This document shows positions 11,416 through 23,750 of a stretch of DNA of 64,000 nt, in pieces. The notes below the pieces were generated by a model. That model had not been told where the DNA came from. It ran no database searches and saw only the letters and a list, made by a program, of their open reading frames with translations. The DNA comes from Ciona intestinalis. Its lineage: Eukaryota; Chordata; Ascidiacea; Phlebobranchia; Cionidae. Location of the stretch: positions 7,159,260 through 7,223,259 of the forward strand of contig NC_020167.2 of assembly GCF_000224145.3 (NCBI RefSeq). The letters run 5' to 3'. The first letter of the stretch is position 1, and the number at the start of each line of letters is the position of its first letter. The position numbers and the translations under genes are program-made.

Positions 11416-14400
11416 TTATGGTTTAACAAGCGGCCGGTAGAGGCGATGTAGGGCATCTCCGATAGTTTTCCTCTTGTAGTCTTCCCATTCGAAAGATTGT
11501 TTCAAATTCTTGAGAATGTCGTATTGTTTTGGAAACGGAGGAAACTGTAAATATTAATGATAAATATGGTAAGGTGAGGACTGGGGAAGACGAGATAACT
11601 TTAGCACATAATATCCGAAAATCCGGATCTAAACAATTAACAACAGCAGTCTATGGGAGTCGTGAGAAAGCAAATACTTGAAAAGACTTAAAACGTCGAA
11701 AATGCATTATGTTTTTTATCGCAGCTATGGGCCGCTAAACGATCATTTGCATTATGCCTGTTACAGTTGGCTGTACACAGTATGTGGAATTTGTCTGTTT
11801 TGTCTTGATGTCGCTGCCGCATGCGGAACTCGGTAATGGGTTTGCATACAACTTCGCAAGGCGAATTTGCATGCCCAATACTGTGTACAGCCTTAAGAGA
11901 AGTAACATTATATTGGTACCTTCATGTTTATCAAACTATAAACGGTTTCATCAGCATGTCTTTGGAAAAACTTCTTGTTGATTTGAATAACCTCAGCCCC
12001 GCAACTGACCAAACTCACACTCGAACCTCGTTGTTCCTTAGGCAGCACAGCAAGAAACCCCTATACACGAAAAGGTTTTTAACTGAAACACCTTTTGCGA
12101 TAAACACACAGTGGTTAATGCGTCGCTAAAACCATTGTAAAAGTATATGTGCGCTTGAGAAAGACAACGAAAAATAATCCAACAAAGTAGTCACTTACAG
12201 GTTGCCTAAATAATACGCTATCCATTAAAAAGTATATGGGCGACCCATATTGCCCCGTGTGCTATAAAGCACCCCTTCCTTTATCAGCGTTTCAGTATAT
12301 GTTCAATGTTTTTTGTTCTTCCATTCTGTATGGGCGAGGTGCCAGCGTAGCACGCTATGGATTTCGGCCAGGATCGCCCCATTACCCAAACTTTAGTTTT
12401 ATGTACTTACAAAGCTGTCTCCTGTGGCAAGAACCTCCAAAGCAACGTAAGCTACGTTCTCCAGCTTTTCACCGTACAGTGAAGACAGGAATGGATAATT
12501 TGCCGAAGTCGGAACATTCTGGAACCTTGAAGCTTCCTGTTTTTCATGCAAGGATAGATACATAAAAACCATGTATAGTAGTATATCATAATATTAGGAT
12601 TAGGGGAGATGGGACACTTTTTCATTCTATTCTCTCTTCCAGTTTGGTAGTAAACAAAGAACATTCAAAGAAAAGTAAAATCGTATTCTCACAACTTCTA
12701 TAGACCGTTGTTAATTGTTTAAAACGGAACCAGGATGTTTGAATATGACGTGCTAAAAGTGTCCTGTCTTCCCCCTCCCTACTATATACCATATGGGGGA
12801 AGATAGGATACTTCTTGATTCTTTTTTTTTTTTGTCTCATTCGGTAGTAAACAAAGAACGTTTAAAGAATAATAAAACCGTTTCTTTACGGCTCCCGTGG
12901 ACCGTTGTTAATTGTTTAAAACACGATCAGATGATTTAGATCCCACTTTACCCCACTCTATCATACACAGTTGATCAATGTTATTGTACTGAAGCGTTAA
13001 AAAACATTTGAAATGTTAAACTTATTATTCGAAACCCAATAATCTCTTACCCTGATAGCTGCTTGAACCGCTGGGTCAGGGTTGTCGAAGGTTTGGGGTC
13101 GGGACAAGGGGGTGGTGAAGAAGGTTGAAGATGGAGCTAAATCAACACCCCCTCCAGCTGATAATGAGTTAAATATGTTAATTTGCATTCTGTCATTTTT
13201 TACCAGGCATATAGTGTAAAATCTTCTAACGGTAAATAATCTTCTAACGGTTTATCTGGTATGAAAAAAACGTATAGCCTATTTCCAACACTTCGTATGC
13301 CACCCGGCAAGACTTTATCGGGAAATGACAAACGTCGGAAATATATAACGTTTTTTTTATACCAAAAGAGCCGTTGAAAGAGTTTTCTAATCTCTATATG
13401 CGTTATATACGAGTATAAAGATAAGTCCACACCTTTTGTCGTAGACTGAACATTATTTGCATCAATTTCTCTCACAAGACGATCCCGTGCTTGCTTAGCG
13501 AGAATGCGACGGATCCTTGCAGGGTCTTGTTCTGGTTCCTTCGGCTTCAAACACTTAACTACTTTACATTGGCCGGACTTTATAACATAAACCCATTCGC
13601 ATCTTGAACTGTCTTCCACGATGAGGGACCCTGAAAAAAATCGGTTTCATAAATTGAGCAAGTCTTTCTATACATATATTTCAGAAAAGCTCTTAATTGC
13701 TTGGCCATTCTGTGGGCATCATAATTTCTATTCCAATATTTATAAAAATCGTAGGTCAATTAAAGCAGCGGTTATATTAATAAACAGTACGGTATACTTG
13801 TTTCATATTATAAGTTTTAACGCCTTTTCTTTGTTCAGTCTTTAAGAGCCACATTGGACTAAAAAAACGAGTAAGTGGTTAAAGGGTTATACAGTCTATG
13901 CAGCTAAACATGGTTTTATGTCCCCTGCTTAAGTTCCTCGTTATAGGACCTCACAAAGTAGGATTACAAAATCTGACATACGTACGCTTTCACCTTTACA
14001 CTGACGATTGGCTTTAGGTACACATATGGCAAACCAACGGTCTTGAATAAAAACAAGTTATCTATTTCTATCATTTAACTGTTAAAGGTTAAATTTTAAC
14101 ATAAAGTACCTGGTTTATAATTCTGCATTGTCCATGCGCCCGGATTTTCAATTAACTTAGTAATAGGCCAATGGTTGAAAACTGGGTTCTTTTTACATAT
14201 TTCAAGATTTTCAATGTCGTTATCTTCTTTAGCGAGGCAGATATCTTTGTATTCCTATAGTAAAGATATTGCATTGTAACTAATTGTACATATACACATG
14301 GTGTATAGTACTGTGGGGTAAAATAGGACATCTAACACTTAATATCAAAATATCCTGATCATGTTTTAAACAATTAACAATGCTAAATCAAAGTCGTGAT

Positions 14401-17400
14401 GATAAGGTTTTATAAGTCTTTGAAATTCAAATCTTCTTTGTTACCAAATGGAACGAGAAAGAGAAATGAAAACATTTAGCCTATCCATTTACCCAATGGC
14501 ACTATATATTATAATTCTCAACTATTATAACAGTTTAAGTAAAATAGTTGTTTTTTTTACTATCTATTCCTGTATGCAAAATATTTCTACACCACTTTAG
14601 GTACAGAAAACGAAACAAAGGGCTCCAAAAAATGTGTCAAAAAATTGCCCTGTTAAAAAAATCTTTCCAATTCTGCTTACGTCAGCATGAACAACAAAAA
14701 GCTCTACGTCATCCTGACTCATCACAGTTGCTCTTCGTTTATCTCCTGTAGCGAGCTCATCCTCCCCAAACTTGTCTCCTCTCTTTAATAAAGTTGTGAC
14801 TGTGTGGCCATTCTCTTCCTCTTCGTTCGCAACAACTATGGTGGTAGAATTGGAATGATAATGCTTTGTTTACAAATTCTTAGTAAAAACACAAATTCTT
14901 AGTAAAACAAACAAAAATATTTTAATAACTCCCATAATTCCTTACGTCTGCCGGAAATGACGAAATAGAAATGATGAACTAAACGAGCAACCGCAGTCGT
15001 TATAACACGTGTACTCTGTTTCATACACCTCGTGTCCGCTTTTAGGTTACCACGTATACAACTTTGTGGTGAGTTATTCATATACGGTTGCCACAGCAAC
15101 CGACGTGGAAAACTATTTTAATAATTCCCATAATTCTTTACGTCTGCCGGAAATGACGAAATAGAAGCAAGATGGTTGATGGCCTTCCCTCAAAACAACT
15201 CGGTTCGCTTCAAAACTTTCCAACCATGCCTTGGAACACAACCTCCGCTGTACGCTGAGGGGGTAGCGAGCAAACAGTTCAACTTTTTGCATGCTTCGCA
15301 TGATCTAATAAAATACAATGTAAATCATAAGAATACGGCTTTATAATTCTTTGAATTTTCTTTGTTTACTATACCAAAAAGAACGAGAAAATAGAATAAA
15401 AAAGTGTCCCATATTTCCCCACCCTACTATGGAATAATAATGCTTATATTCAATCGAACACGTTTTTATATTTTGTCCGCAAGTTTTGGATTTTGCAATT
15501 ACTAAATAGGTTTAACTAACTCTTAAAGAAGGCCAATTTTTTTATGTGCTTTCTTTACGTTTGAATTTTCTTCTTGAGTTCTGGTGTGAGGTTTCTTCCT
15601 CAGTAATTCCTTTATTTTGATTGGCATCTCATCGTGGTCCTTCGACGCTCGTCTGAACTTGCTAAGGTCAAAGGTCAACTCGGGGTCATCCGTGGTTAAC
15701 CCTATAAAGTCAAGCCAAAGGTCAGATAGAGGTTATTGGGCGGTAACTCTACATAGTCGTTATCTATGCGTATAGTAAGTACATTGGGGTAAGATGGGGC
15801 AAGTTTCCATTCTTTTTATTGTCTCCTTTGGTATTAAATGTTGTTACAGAATTATTATTCGTCTCTACATATAGTCGTAATACAGCACGTGTAGGTTGGG
15901 GTAAGCATCTTACTCTAGTAAAAAGAACCAAAAATCCCATCTTTCCCACCCTACTATATGTTCGGATGAGATGATTCATGTCTCATTCTATTTTGTCGTC
16001 CCGTTTGGTATCAACCAAATGATATTTACTAAGTTATTTAATCGTATCCTATATAAAACCGTTGTTAATTATTAAAAACTCGATTACCAAATATGGGATA
16101 TTCTGCGCTAAAGATATCCATCGTACCACACAGCAGTACTATATAATTGTCAGAAGCCTTTAGGGGCACATATTTGTTGCGCTGATTCTATTGTAAAATA
16201 TCGTATTCATTAATTTGTTACATTTTACCTTTTTGTTTGTCTTTATCTGTATCCTTACTAACGTCACTTTCACGTAGCAAAGCTTCCTTCAATGCCACCC
16301 AACTGTTCTGGGACACGGAGAAAGTTAAGCTCCTGGAAAGGTACATCGTATTTATTTTTCTATAGGATTGGGCAAGTTTGGAACATAATATTCAAGTATC
16401 CTGATCTTATTTTAAACAATTAACAACGGTCTATAGTAGCCGTTGGAATACAGTTTTATATTTCTTTGAATGTTCTTTGTTTACAAAAAAATAGGACAAG
16501 AAATATAATGAAAATATTTCCCATCTTCCCTTACCCTACTATGTAATATACTGCTGCGATGATACTGATTTACAACACAGAACTGGGTACATAAAATTAT
16601 ATACACTATGGCTGTATAGTGTGACTTTTAGACAATGGGTAAAAATTCCCAGTATATGAAATCGTTTCTTCTTCGTTGAAAACGTGATACAAAATCCATT
16701 CTCATACTTACTTCTTGCAAGCTAAACAAACCATGCAGAGCATTCGTACGATTCGAGCAGCTCTTCGAAAGCGAACGATCGCCTAAAATGGAGTAGTTAG
16801 ACGCTGTTTTAATGTTTAGTATACTGATGTGGGGTAAGATGAATACTGATAGCACATAGTATTTTAAACGCGGTTTTGAAAAATAAAAACACTCTTATAA
16901 AACCGTATCCTCACGACCATCATATAGACCGTTGTTAATTGTTTAAAACGCGAACGGAATATTTGGATATTATGAGTACTAAAGGTGTCCCATCTCTCCT
17001 ACTATACTATAAAGGTTACGAAGCGATCTAACATGCGTTAATCTTTGTGTAATACATAGTTCTTACCGGGATACAAGTAACCAGTGGTTTGTCGTTGTTT
17101 AACGTAGGGTGGTAGTTCCGTGCAAACATGGAAGCTCTGCGGATCCCGGTTGCGGCAGCTGCGAACGACCTCCTGTTATTTGAGGTAGAAGGAGGGCCAG
17201 TTGCGGGGGGTGCGTGAACGTTGGGTACCGACCGACGGGACGGATCCTCTGGAAATGTTAAGTGTGTTATCCTGATGTAAACAAATTAGACAAACTTGAA
17301 AACTTTTGAAACTTTAAGTGTTATCATCGTAAGTAAAACGGATTTATTGTTATTATAATGCCATCGAACAGGCCCTCTGAACAAAGGCCCTCTAAACAAT

Positions 17401-18360
17401 TTAAATGAGTTATTATGATGCCATAAAACAGTAATAGTGAATATAGCGGAGTGTATTCTAGCATGATTCGAATCGGTAAATATTCTGCGTTTTATCAAGA
17501 ACAAGTGTTTTCTATGCGGGTGATGGGGGCACGCCAAGGCACCGCAGAGGATAAATCACACATAGTTTAAACATAGTTTTAACCAAGCAAAAAATCCAAA
17601 ATCGGATAACTGATGATGCGAACGAATCTCAAAAAGGAACAGTTTACACGTTTAATTATTTCATTGCGACTTTAAAGTTATGGCTGCGTTCTTAGATCAG
17701 CTGGCGTACAAAGTAATCGTTTGCTGTGGTAACTATACGTGGAAAACTATTGGTGTACAAGGTATCAGTTACAGCTCGTACTTGCCCCAATTATACCAGC
17801 ACCATGCAACATATCATTGCCGTGTTTATGGTTTATTACAGTCACGGCCTACTAGAGATATTTCTAAAAGGGCGTGTTATAGTTGATATTGAAGACTACT
17901 ACTGGCTTGTTATGACAACGGCCAACTGTGAGCAAAAGTCGATGAAATACTTTCACCGCCAAGTGCACACATTTAAGTGTGAGTTTGAAACGGTGGGCAC
18001 TTGAAATAAAAGCGGGGATAAGTGGCTCTTCAAATAGCTTAAATCTGAAACTTTTGTCCAAACCGTCGGCTAAAGAGGATTAGCGTTGCTGAGACAGACT
18101 TTCACGTAAACGTGCTGGAAATGTAAATGGCTGTATAGCCGACTAAATGGCGAGCTCGAAAAGCATCGCTTATTTTGCTTCGGGTGTCCCCGTCTTGTTT
18201 TACCTGGTATTACATCTCCGTCTATTGGAGTTTTTCGCAGGTCATCCGAGAACATGGAAGGAGCAAATTTTACCCTACGCACCCTCTCTACCGCTTCCGG
18301 GGTGGCGCATTGAGGAGGGTTAGATCCACTTTCAGCAGGGGATACACGATGTTTTAACAT
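11416..18360 (-). CDS. CNBD2: CNBD2-like protein with two cyclic-nucleotide-binding domains, complete, 600 aa
   Basis: Thirteen phase-matched exons: 18360-18204, 17248-17067, 16782-16712, 16332-16229, 15701-15559, 15304-15142, 14835-14681, 14254-14110, 13630-13433, 13157-13051, 12518-12411, 12060-11920, 11544-11416. The N-terminus is low-complexity; then a conserved helix IVRFRRAARIVRMLCMVCL (about residues 115-135), then a first CNB fold (VELFARYPLSVQRRLC, FYFVISG, then GDKFGEDELATGDKRRATV) and a second (WVYVIKSGQCKVVKCL, then GDSFGFLAVLPKEQRGSSV). The PBC position reads DELATGDKRRATV and PKEQRGSS, so phosphate-cassette-like arginines remain (family view). Vertebrate CNBD2 binds cAMP and acts in sperm flagellum assembly; the role here is inferred. 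The C-terminal exon, FPPFPKQYDILKNL, matches the family tail in style. Two 53-bp copies of the exon 6 3' end flank a SINE (see findings). Confidence 0.87.
11569..11668 (+). mobile_element. MITE M1, left half
   Basis: ggtaaggtgaggactgggga to ctatgggagtcgtgag; the right half is absent. In CNBD2, just upstream of its last exon. Confidence 0.6.
12594..12785 (-). mobile_element. MITE M1
   Basis: attaggggagatgggacac to ccccctccctactata; first of a tandem pair. Confidence 0.8.
12790..12962 (-). mobile_element. MITE M1, tandem with previous
   Basis: tatgggggaagataggatac to ccactttaccccactcta; same orientation as, and 5 bp from, the preceding copy. Confidence 0.75.
13199..13345 (+). repeat. Repeat family R3, best copy
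   Basis: taccaggcatatagtgtaaa, then a duplicated cttctaacggt unit, tttatctggtatg, and cacccggcaagactttatcg. It lies in CNBD2 intron 9 and creates an accidental extension of the exon 9 reading frame. Confidence 0.6.
14309..14508 (+). mobile_element. MITE M1, diverged
   Basis: gtactgtggggtaaaatagg to catttacccaatggcacta with recognisable core blocks. Confidence 0.65.
14918..14970. repeat. 53-bp duplication, copy 1
   Basis: Matches 15114-15166 at 51 of 53 positions. The copy at 15114 contains the last 25 coding bases and donor of CNBD2 exon 6; this copy carries the same donor sequence. Confidence 0.85.
14978..15100 (-). mobile_element. SINE fragment between the two 53-bp repeats
   Basis: gtcgttataacacgtgtact, catacacctcgtgtccgct and aggttaccacgtatacaac are the reversed second SINE block. 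Confidence 0.7.
15114..15166. repeat. 53-bp duplication, copy 2 (over CNBD2 exon 6 end)
   Basis: Includes the FYFVISGR-encoding end of exon 6 and its donor gtaaag at 15141. The paired copy is at 14918. Confidence 0.85.
15327..15428 (+). mobile_element. MITE M1, right half
   Basis: Begins at acggctttataattctttga and ends tccccaccctactat; the left half is missing. Confidence 0.7.
15774..15957 (-). mobile_element. MITE M1-related
   Basis: cattggggtaagatggggca to catctttcccaccctacta; a stretch of the core is replaced. Confidence 0.65.
15965..16143 (-). mobile_element. MITE M1-related, diverged
   Basis: tctcattctattttgtcgtc and ctataaaaccgttgttaatt-like blocks, ending ccatcgtaccacacagcagt. Confidence 0.55.
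16361..16543 (+). mobile_element. MITE M1, left TIR shortened
   Basis: ggattgggcaagtttggaac to catcttcccttaccctacta, 29 bp upstream (in gene sense) of CNBD2 exon 4. Confidence 0.7.
16818..17008 (-). mobile_element. MITE M1-related
   Basis: agtatactgatgtggggtaa to ggtgtcccatctctcctac; the interior blocks are in minus orientation. Confidence 0.65.
17843..17860. repeat. Short motif shared with 53-54 kb repeats
   Basis: cacggcctactagagat occurs here and, with small changes, at 53124, 53385 (inverted) and 54011. Probably the end of a second inverted-repeat element. Confidence 0.4.
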
Positions 18361-20674
18361 GGCCGTTAGTCGTGTGCTGTTCTTTTAGCTGTACAAATAT
18401 ATGGGTGGTGGCCGCAAAGCGAAACTTAAAGTGCCGTCTTTTAAAAATACAACGTAGTCAAGTTTAAACAAACGCCTTCGTCTCTCTCTCTAAAACAGTA
18501 TCGACTATAGTACTATACTATAGAAATATCACATTTCACCATGTATTTTATTATGACCATATAATGCGCTTTTTGAGATTCATTTATGCTTTGCAGTTTA
18601 TTGTAAAATATTTTTTTATTTGGGTTCGCCGAATCATGTTTCGTCACGTTTCAGGGTCTCGTGTAACAGGTGGTATCATCGGTGACCTCTTTGTGATTCC
18701 ACAAGACGAGTTATCATAATAATCGTGGGATGTTATTAAACCGGCTAGTCTTCTTATGGTATAAGCGACGACATTAAAAGACACCGGCGTTATATGGCTG
18801 CCGTCCAAGAATAACATGCTTACAGGCAGTGGCTAAACAATTTAATATCATTTCGAACCGCAGTGCGATAAAAGACGTGCGTCCGCGTACGGTAATCGGA
18901 TTACCCCCGGGATCTTTTTTATTAGCTTTAATATAGAACGGAGTTTTAGGGCTATATATTTGCCCGTTACGGTTGTTTTTAAACTCAATATTGGTTGGGT
19001 TTATGCTTTAACTAGAAAGGATATAGGACGTTTGAATGGGCTTTCGCTTATTTTAAATCTAACGGTTATGTATAACTCTAGTTTTGTAGCTAAAGACGGC
19101 ACAAACGAAAAATCTGCCTGCTTCGGTATTTAAAACTTAGCGATACCTTTGAATCACATTTGAGCAATATTGATCAATACACAGATTTTAATTTTTCGTA
19201 AGTATCTCTTTGATGTACGCTTTTCATTTTATATTGAACAAGATGTTTTGAGTTTTTCCAATTTAGGTTTGTCATGCTCTAAACATGGAGTTTTACTTTT
19301 ACCGCTTCTAATAAGTGACCATGTAGTTACTTACCCATTAAACTAAGCAACGAATGTTTCCGTTTCGAGTTCGATCTTACAAGAAGCTTTGACATGTTAG
19401 AGGTTGATGTTATCTGTTTGTTACTCATGTTTGAGATACTAAACTATCTGCGTGAAGATAACGAACAAGATGCTTTTCATGTTGATCAACCTAGAACTAT
19501 ACTGTCTTTTTATGAAATATTTTTTTTTGCTAATTCTAAATATCATAAATTTAACACTGATTAAATGTGCTGACTTGCTTTGTCCTTGCGTGGCTGGAAA
19601 GCGACAGCAGTATAGTTCTAACACGGGTGTTCTGTTTCATACACCTCGTACCGGCTTAACGAGTTACGACGTAAGTAACTTTGCGGATGATTGTTACTAT
19701 TTTCTGTATGTCTGACAATTTAGACAATATACTAATTTCTACAGTCTGTTTATATAGATTATAGACTTTGGTTGATTTTGTTCTGTTCTCTTTGAAGACT
19801 AGTGCAGACTTGGTTTGCTCATTAACGCTTGAAACAAATACGTCAATATATGAACTAAGCGTGAAACAGGCACTTGAAGATTTTGAGCAAATAGTTGACC
19901 TCGCTCTCTCTGTACCTTAAACAGAAGCTGTAGGCGCTCACTTCATCATTCAGTCTATTTTTAATATGGCCAAAACGGCACAATCAATCACTCTTGTAAA
20001 ATATACTGCTTTGGAATATGCAATTCTACTTCGAATACTGTGACATCCTTCGCGCAGGAAACTTTCAAAATAATAAACTTAATACGACCCGCTGGCTCGC
20101 CAATACCCCTGTCACTCAACGTGTATATAAAAGTCGGTTTTGATCAATAGCGCTAGATTTACTTAGATGGCTCTTCATCTCTGACTGTTATTCCATACAC
20201 CGCGTTTTGCAGTGTTGCCTCATCTAACTCGAAATATCAAAACTAATTATGTTGGAACTGAAGGTAACCTAAACCGGGAAACACTGGTCGCCGCTGCTAG
20301 AAATAGTGAATACACACCACGAAACAAAAGCTTCACTTATTGTTGCCCCGCCTTTCATTAATAATCGTGCGTGTCCACTTTATAAACAACTCGCTTGGCA
20401 TCTGGTATTTTAATTTCTTATGTTTTGTAAACCATACAGACTTGAATGGGCGGTATGCCCGCCTCTTAAAGCTGTTGTTTTGGCATTTTTAACCTCGGCA
20501 AAAGAACGTTGGTTTACTTTATGATATGCTGCGTTACGTTTAATTTATTGAAACATATTCTTATGTGTAATTTCAAGTTATGTTGAAGTAGCATTCTTGT
20601 TTAATAGTATCGCTATTTGTATATGCCACAAACTGGATTAAAACTTCTCGTTTTTTTTATGATTGCTTTAATAT
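18361..20674. other. Gene-poor stretch with one SINE
   Basis: Upstream of CNBD2. Apart from a SINE fragment (19570-19732) I see no exon with family similarity and no long ORF of convincing composition. Confidence 0.5.
19570..19732 (-). mobile_element. SINE fragment
   Basis: cttgctttgtccttgcgtgg, cacgggtgttctgtttcata and ctgacaatttagaca match the reversed second block of the SINE. Confidence 0.65.
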
Positions 20675-20867
20675 AGTAGGCTGGGGTAAAACGGGACTCC
20701 TTTTAATTCCAGTTTCCCGTCCCATTTAATGGTAAACAAAAAAAAATTCAATGAATTGTAAAACCGTATCCTTACGACTTCCATAGACCGTTGTTAATTA
20801 CGTAAAACACGATCGATATGTTTGGATATTATGTGCTAAAGGTGTCCCATCTGTCCTCACCATACTA
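20675..20867 (-). mobile_element. MITE M1 (pair, inverse member)
   Basis: agtaggctggggtaaaacgg to tcctcaccatact. Eight bases from an oppositely oriented copy at 20875. Confidence 0.8.
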
Positions 20868-20874
20868 TATATAC

Positions 20875-21065
20875 AGTAGAGGGGGGAAGATGGGACACTT
20901 TTAACACATAATATCCAAATATCCTGATCGTGTTTTAAACAACTAAAAACGGTCTGTGGAAGTCGTAAAGATACGGTTTCATAATTCATTAAATGTTCTT
21001 TGTTTACTACCAAATGATAAGAGAAAACAAAATAAAAAGGTGTCCCATCTTTCCCTACCCTACTA
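20875..21065 (+). mobile_element. MITE M1 (pair, direct member)
   Basis: agtagaggggggaagatggg to ctttccctaccctact with full core. With the preceding copy it could form a large cruciform. Confidence 0.85.
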
Positions 21066-21569
21066 TACATTCTTTTTATTACGAGAGTGACATGCATTGT
21101 ATTTTTAAGCGTTAAAAGGGAATCGCTACAGCACCCCGCGATCGCTTCACACCTAAGACCGATATCGACGCTGAACGTTGTCGGCGATTACGTACCCATA
21201 CTGCCACCTTACGACTGTGTATTTCGGTAACGGGTTTTTTGAAAAACACCAATGGGTTAAACGCGTACAGTTACTCAGAACAAAGTTAAGCTCGCTGGCG
21301 ACCACCACGATACAGTTAGTTACAATTATAAAGTTGCCTTGGTTACTCGCTTTACATATTCAGTATGCGAAACCACAACATTATATTCATCAAACGCTAG
21401 ACTGCTTATACTTTTCTACAACATCTGTAAGGAATAGATGGTGACAGCAGCGTCGTTATAATAATGTTAAACCTTAACATGCTTTTTTAAAACGTCTCTC
21501 ATTTAAAAAAAATAATACAGTGTGTCTGGTAACAGAAGTAACAGAATATTTTTTCTGTTGTTTATATAG

Positions 21570-21762
21570 AGTAGTGTGGGGGAAGATGGAACACCTTTCA
21601 ACTCTATTTTCTCGTCTCATTTAGTAGTAAACAAAGAACATTCAATGAATTATCAAACTTTATCCTCACGACTCCCATAGACCGTTGTTAATTGGTTAAA
21701 ACACGATCAGGATATTTGGACATTAAGTGCTAAAGGTGTCGCATCTTCCCTCACCCTACTAT
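21570..21762 (-). mobile_element. MITE M1
   Basis: agtagtgtgggggaagatgg to cttccctcaccctacta, full core. Confidence 0.85.
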
Positions 21763-22252
21763 ATATCATACCTATCCATACGACTAAACTGTGACCGTTT
21801 ACATTGGTCGTAAGCAGCTGAAACATTTAATGAACACTAAATCAGGGCCAAATTTAAGGAATTTATCGCAATCTTTCTAAAACTAATACCGATTATTCTA
21901 CACAGCAGTTGCATAGAAAAAAAATCGGTGCTTATAAAAATCTCAATTAAGCATACAACTCTCTTAAACTGTGCCCGTTTACGTTGGTCGTAAGCATCTG
22001 GTGTACTCCACCTTATCCAAACCAAGCGAGTCGTTACAGAGTAACATAACCGAGATATGGTTTCATCAAGACAATTAGGCGAGCTAATGTTTCCAAGAGA
22101 CGCTTGTAAAGTGCGCGGTTTAAAAGAAGCTTTTAAGGTTTAAGGTTCGGGTTTCGTTGGCTGTGTTGTTTTAAAGATGTAGTACATGAGGTGTATATAG
22201 GTTTCGAATGCTGCATCGTTAGCACAACAATGTGTGATTTTATCTATGTGCA

Positions 22253-22632
22253 TAATAGGTGGGGTAAGATGGAATATACAGTAGGGTGGGGGAGATGGAA
22301 CACCCTTAACACATATGATCCAGATTTCCTGATCATGTTTTCCACAATTAACAACGGTCTTTGAGAGTCATGAGGACATAGTTTCATATTTCTTTGAATG
22401 CTCTTTGTTTACTACTAAATGGGATGAGAAAATAGAATTAAAAAGTGTCCCATCTTCCCCCATCCTACTGTAGTTTTATTTTATCGTCCAATTTTAGTCA
22501 GCAAAGAATATTTACAGAATTATAGAGAACCGTATCCGTACGACTGTAAAGGACCGATGTTAGTTGTTTAAAATACGTTTAGTAAATAGGGGATATTATG
22601 TGCTACAGAGTCCATTTTGCCTCACAATACTA
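22253..22632 (-). mobile_element. Older M1-related MITE split by a younger copy
   Basis: The left piece taggtggggtaagatggaat (22256-22278) continues after 22472 as ttttatcgtccaattttagt through gattagttgt-like core blocks to ccattttgcctcacaatact. A complete M1 copy lies between the pieces. Confidence 0.7.
22280..22470 (+). mobile_element. MITE M1 nested in another MITE
   Basis: agtagggtgggggagatgga to tcttcccccatcctact, flanked by TA on both sides, interrupting the older copy at 22253-22632. Confidence 0.85.
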
Positions 22633-22642
22633 ATGAAATTTG

Positions 22643-22786
22643 AGTGCTAGTGAAGAGTCTCTACCCCCCTCTACCTTATTTTCTAACCACTAACCCCTAA
22701 CCCCTAACCCCTATAACCACTAACCCCCTAACCTAGGGGTTAGTGGTTAGCAAATAAGGTTGGGGAAAAGATTCTTCTCTAGCACC
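22643..22786. mobile_element. Foldback element with CCCTAA-type repeats, copy 1
   Basis: Inverted arms gtgctagtgaagagtctcta and aaagattcttctctagcac. The left arm contains ctaaccactaacccctaacc repeated with variations; the right arm has a single ggggttagtggttag. A second copy is at 25271. Confidence 0.75.
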
Positions 22787-22789
22787 GAA

Positions 22790-23750
22790 ATTTGCAGGTC
22801 TAACACTCGTTTTTAAGCTGTTGTTTAATCTGTATCGTGTTTGAATGTCTAACGTTTTGCTCTTTATTTTTTTGGTAAGTTCAAATCTTAGTTGTCATGT
22901 TTATGGATAAATATAATGATGCACGTCATCTCTTTTAAGTCCGCATGTTGCAATGACTTTAATTTGTTTATGATAACCAAACATAATTCGAGTTCACGAC
23001 TGCATAATCTAATATTATGATACCAACATTGTTTATTGCTATTAAAGAACAAAATTAGGAAAATTTGGAAGCATGTTAGACTGCACTGTAGCATGAAAAA
23101 TGTTCAACTTAATTTAAAAAATCGCATGAAGTATAACTCACAGCGCATACAGTGTTGCAAAATTACACAATGTATGTTCAAAGTACTTTTAACTAAAAAC
23201 AGTGATGCATTACAGTATAAAAGCGTATGTGTTTGTGTAGGTAGACTAAGGCTACAAAGCAGTAGAAAAAAATAAACAATAATTGCAAAATGCGTTTGCA
23301 ATACAAATTACAGTAAGTTGTGCAAATAAAGGATTTCATCCAAACATATGTGCTTTTGTATGGGTTTAGTGATAGACATAGGTAATGATATTATACAAAT
23401 ATCATGACATTTTAGGGGCTGAAATATATTTCTTTTAGCGATTTTTTTCTAACACTTTTCCAAAAAGTATAAAATCCGTTTTAAGGTTACCAATTGCATG
23501 TAAAATAACTGCAACCCTTAATTTGGACCAAGGTGATCCAAGAATACAGAAAGTATAATGTTCATTTTCAATACCTTTTCCGGATGAAGCTAAAATAAAA
23601 TTTAAACATCGGTACCGCTTGGATCTAGTTAGTACAGTGTCCAAATTTTAGATTAGTGGCACCAGTAAAAGGTATTGAAAATGGCCGAAATAATATCTGT
23701 ATTCTCAGATCACCTAAGTTTATTTTGGCTTTTGTGTAGATCTTGTTCTA
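22790..23750. other. Gene-free spacer downstream of PRXL2C
   Basis: AT-rich sequence presumably including the PRXL2C 3' UTR. ORFs here are short and of low-complexity composition; none is supported. Confidence 0.45.

Noticed and set aside
13200-13430. Long reading frame continuing beyond CNBD2 exon 9
   Set aside because: The extension is repeat R3 after a donor at 13432; the phase-1 donor and the next exon (13157) fit better.
17680-18004. Pair of overlapping ORFs of 68 and 92 codons
   Set aside because: No similarity, and region carries a repeat motif; the CNBD2 introns cover it.
22643-22786. True telomere end or chromosome terminus
   Set aside because: Units are short, degenerate and enclosed in inverted arms with a second copy at 25271; interstitial.
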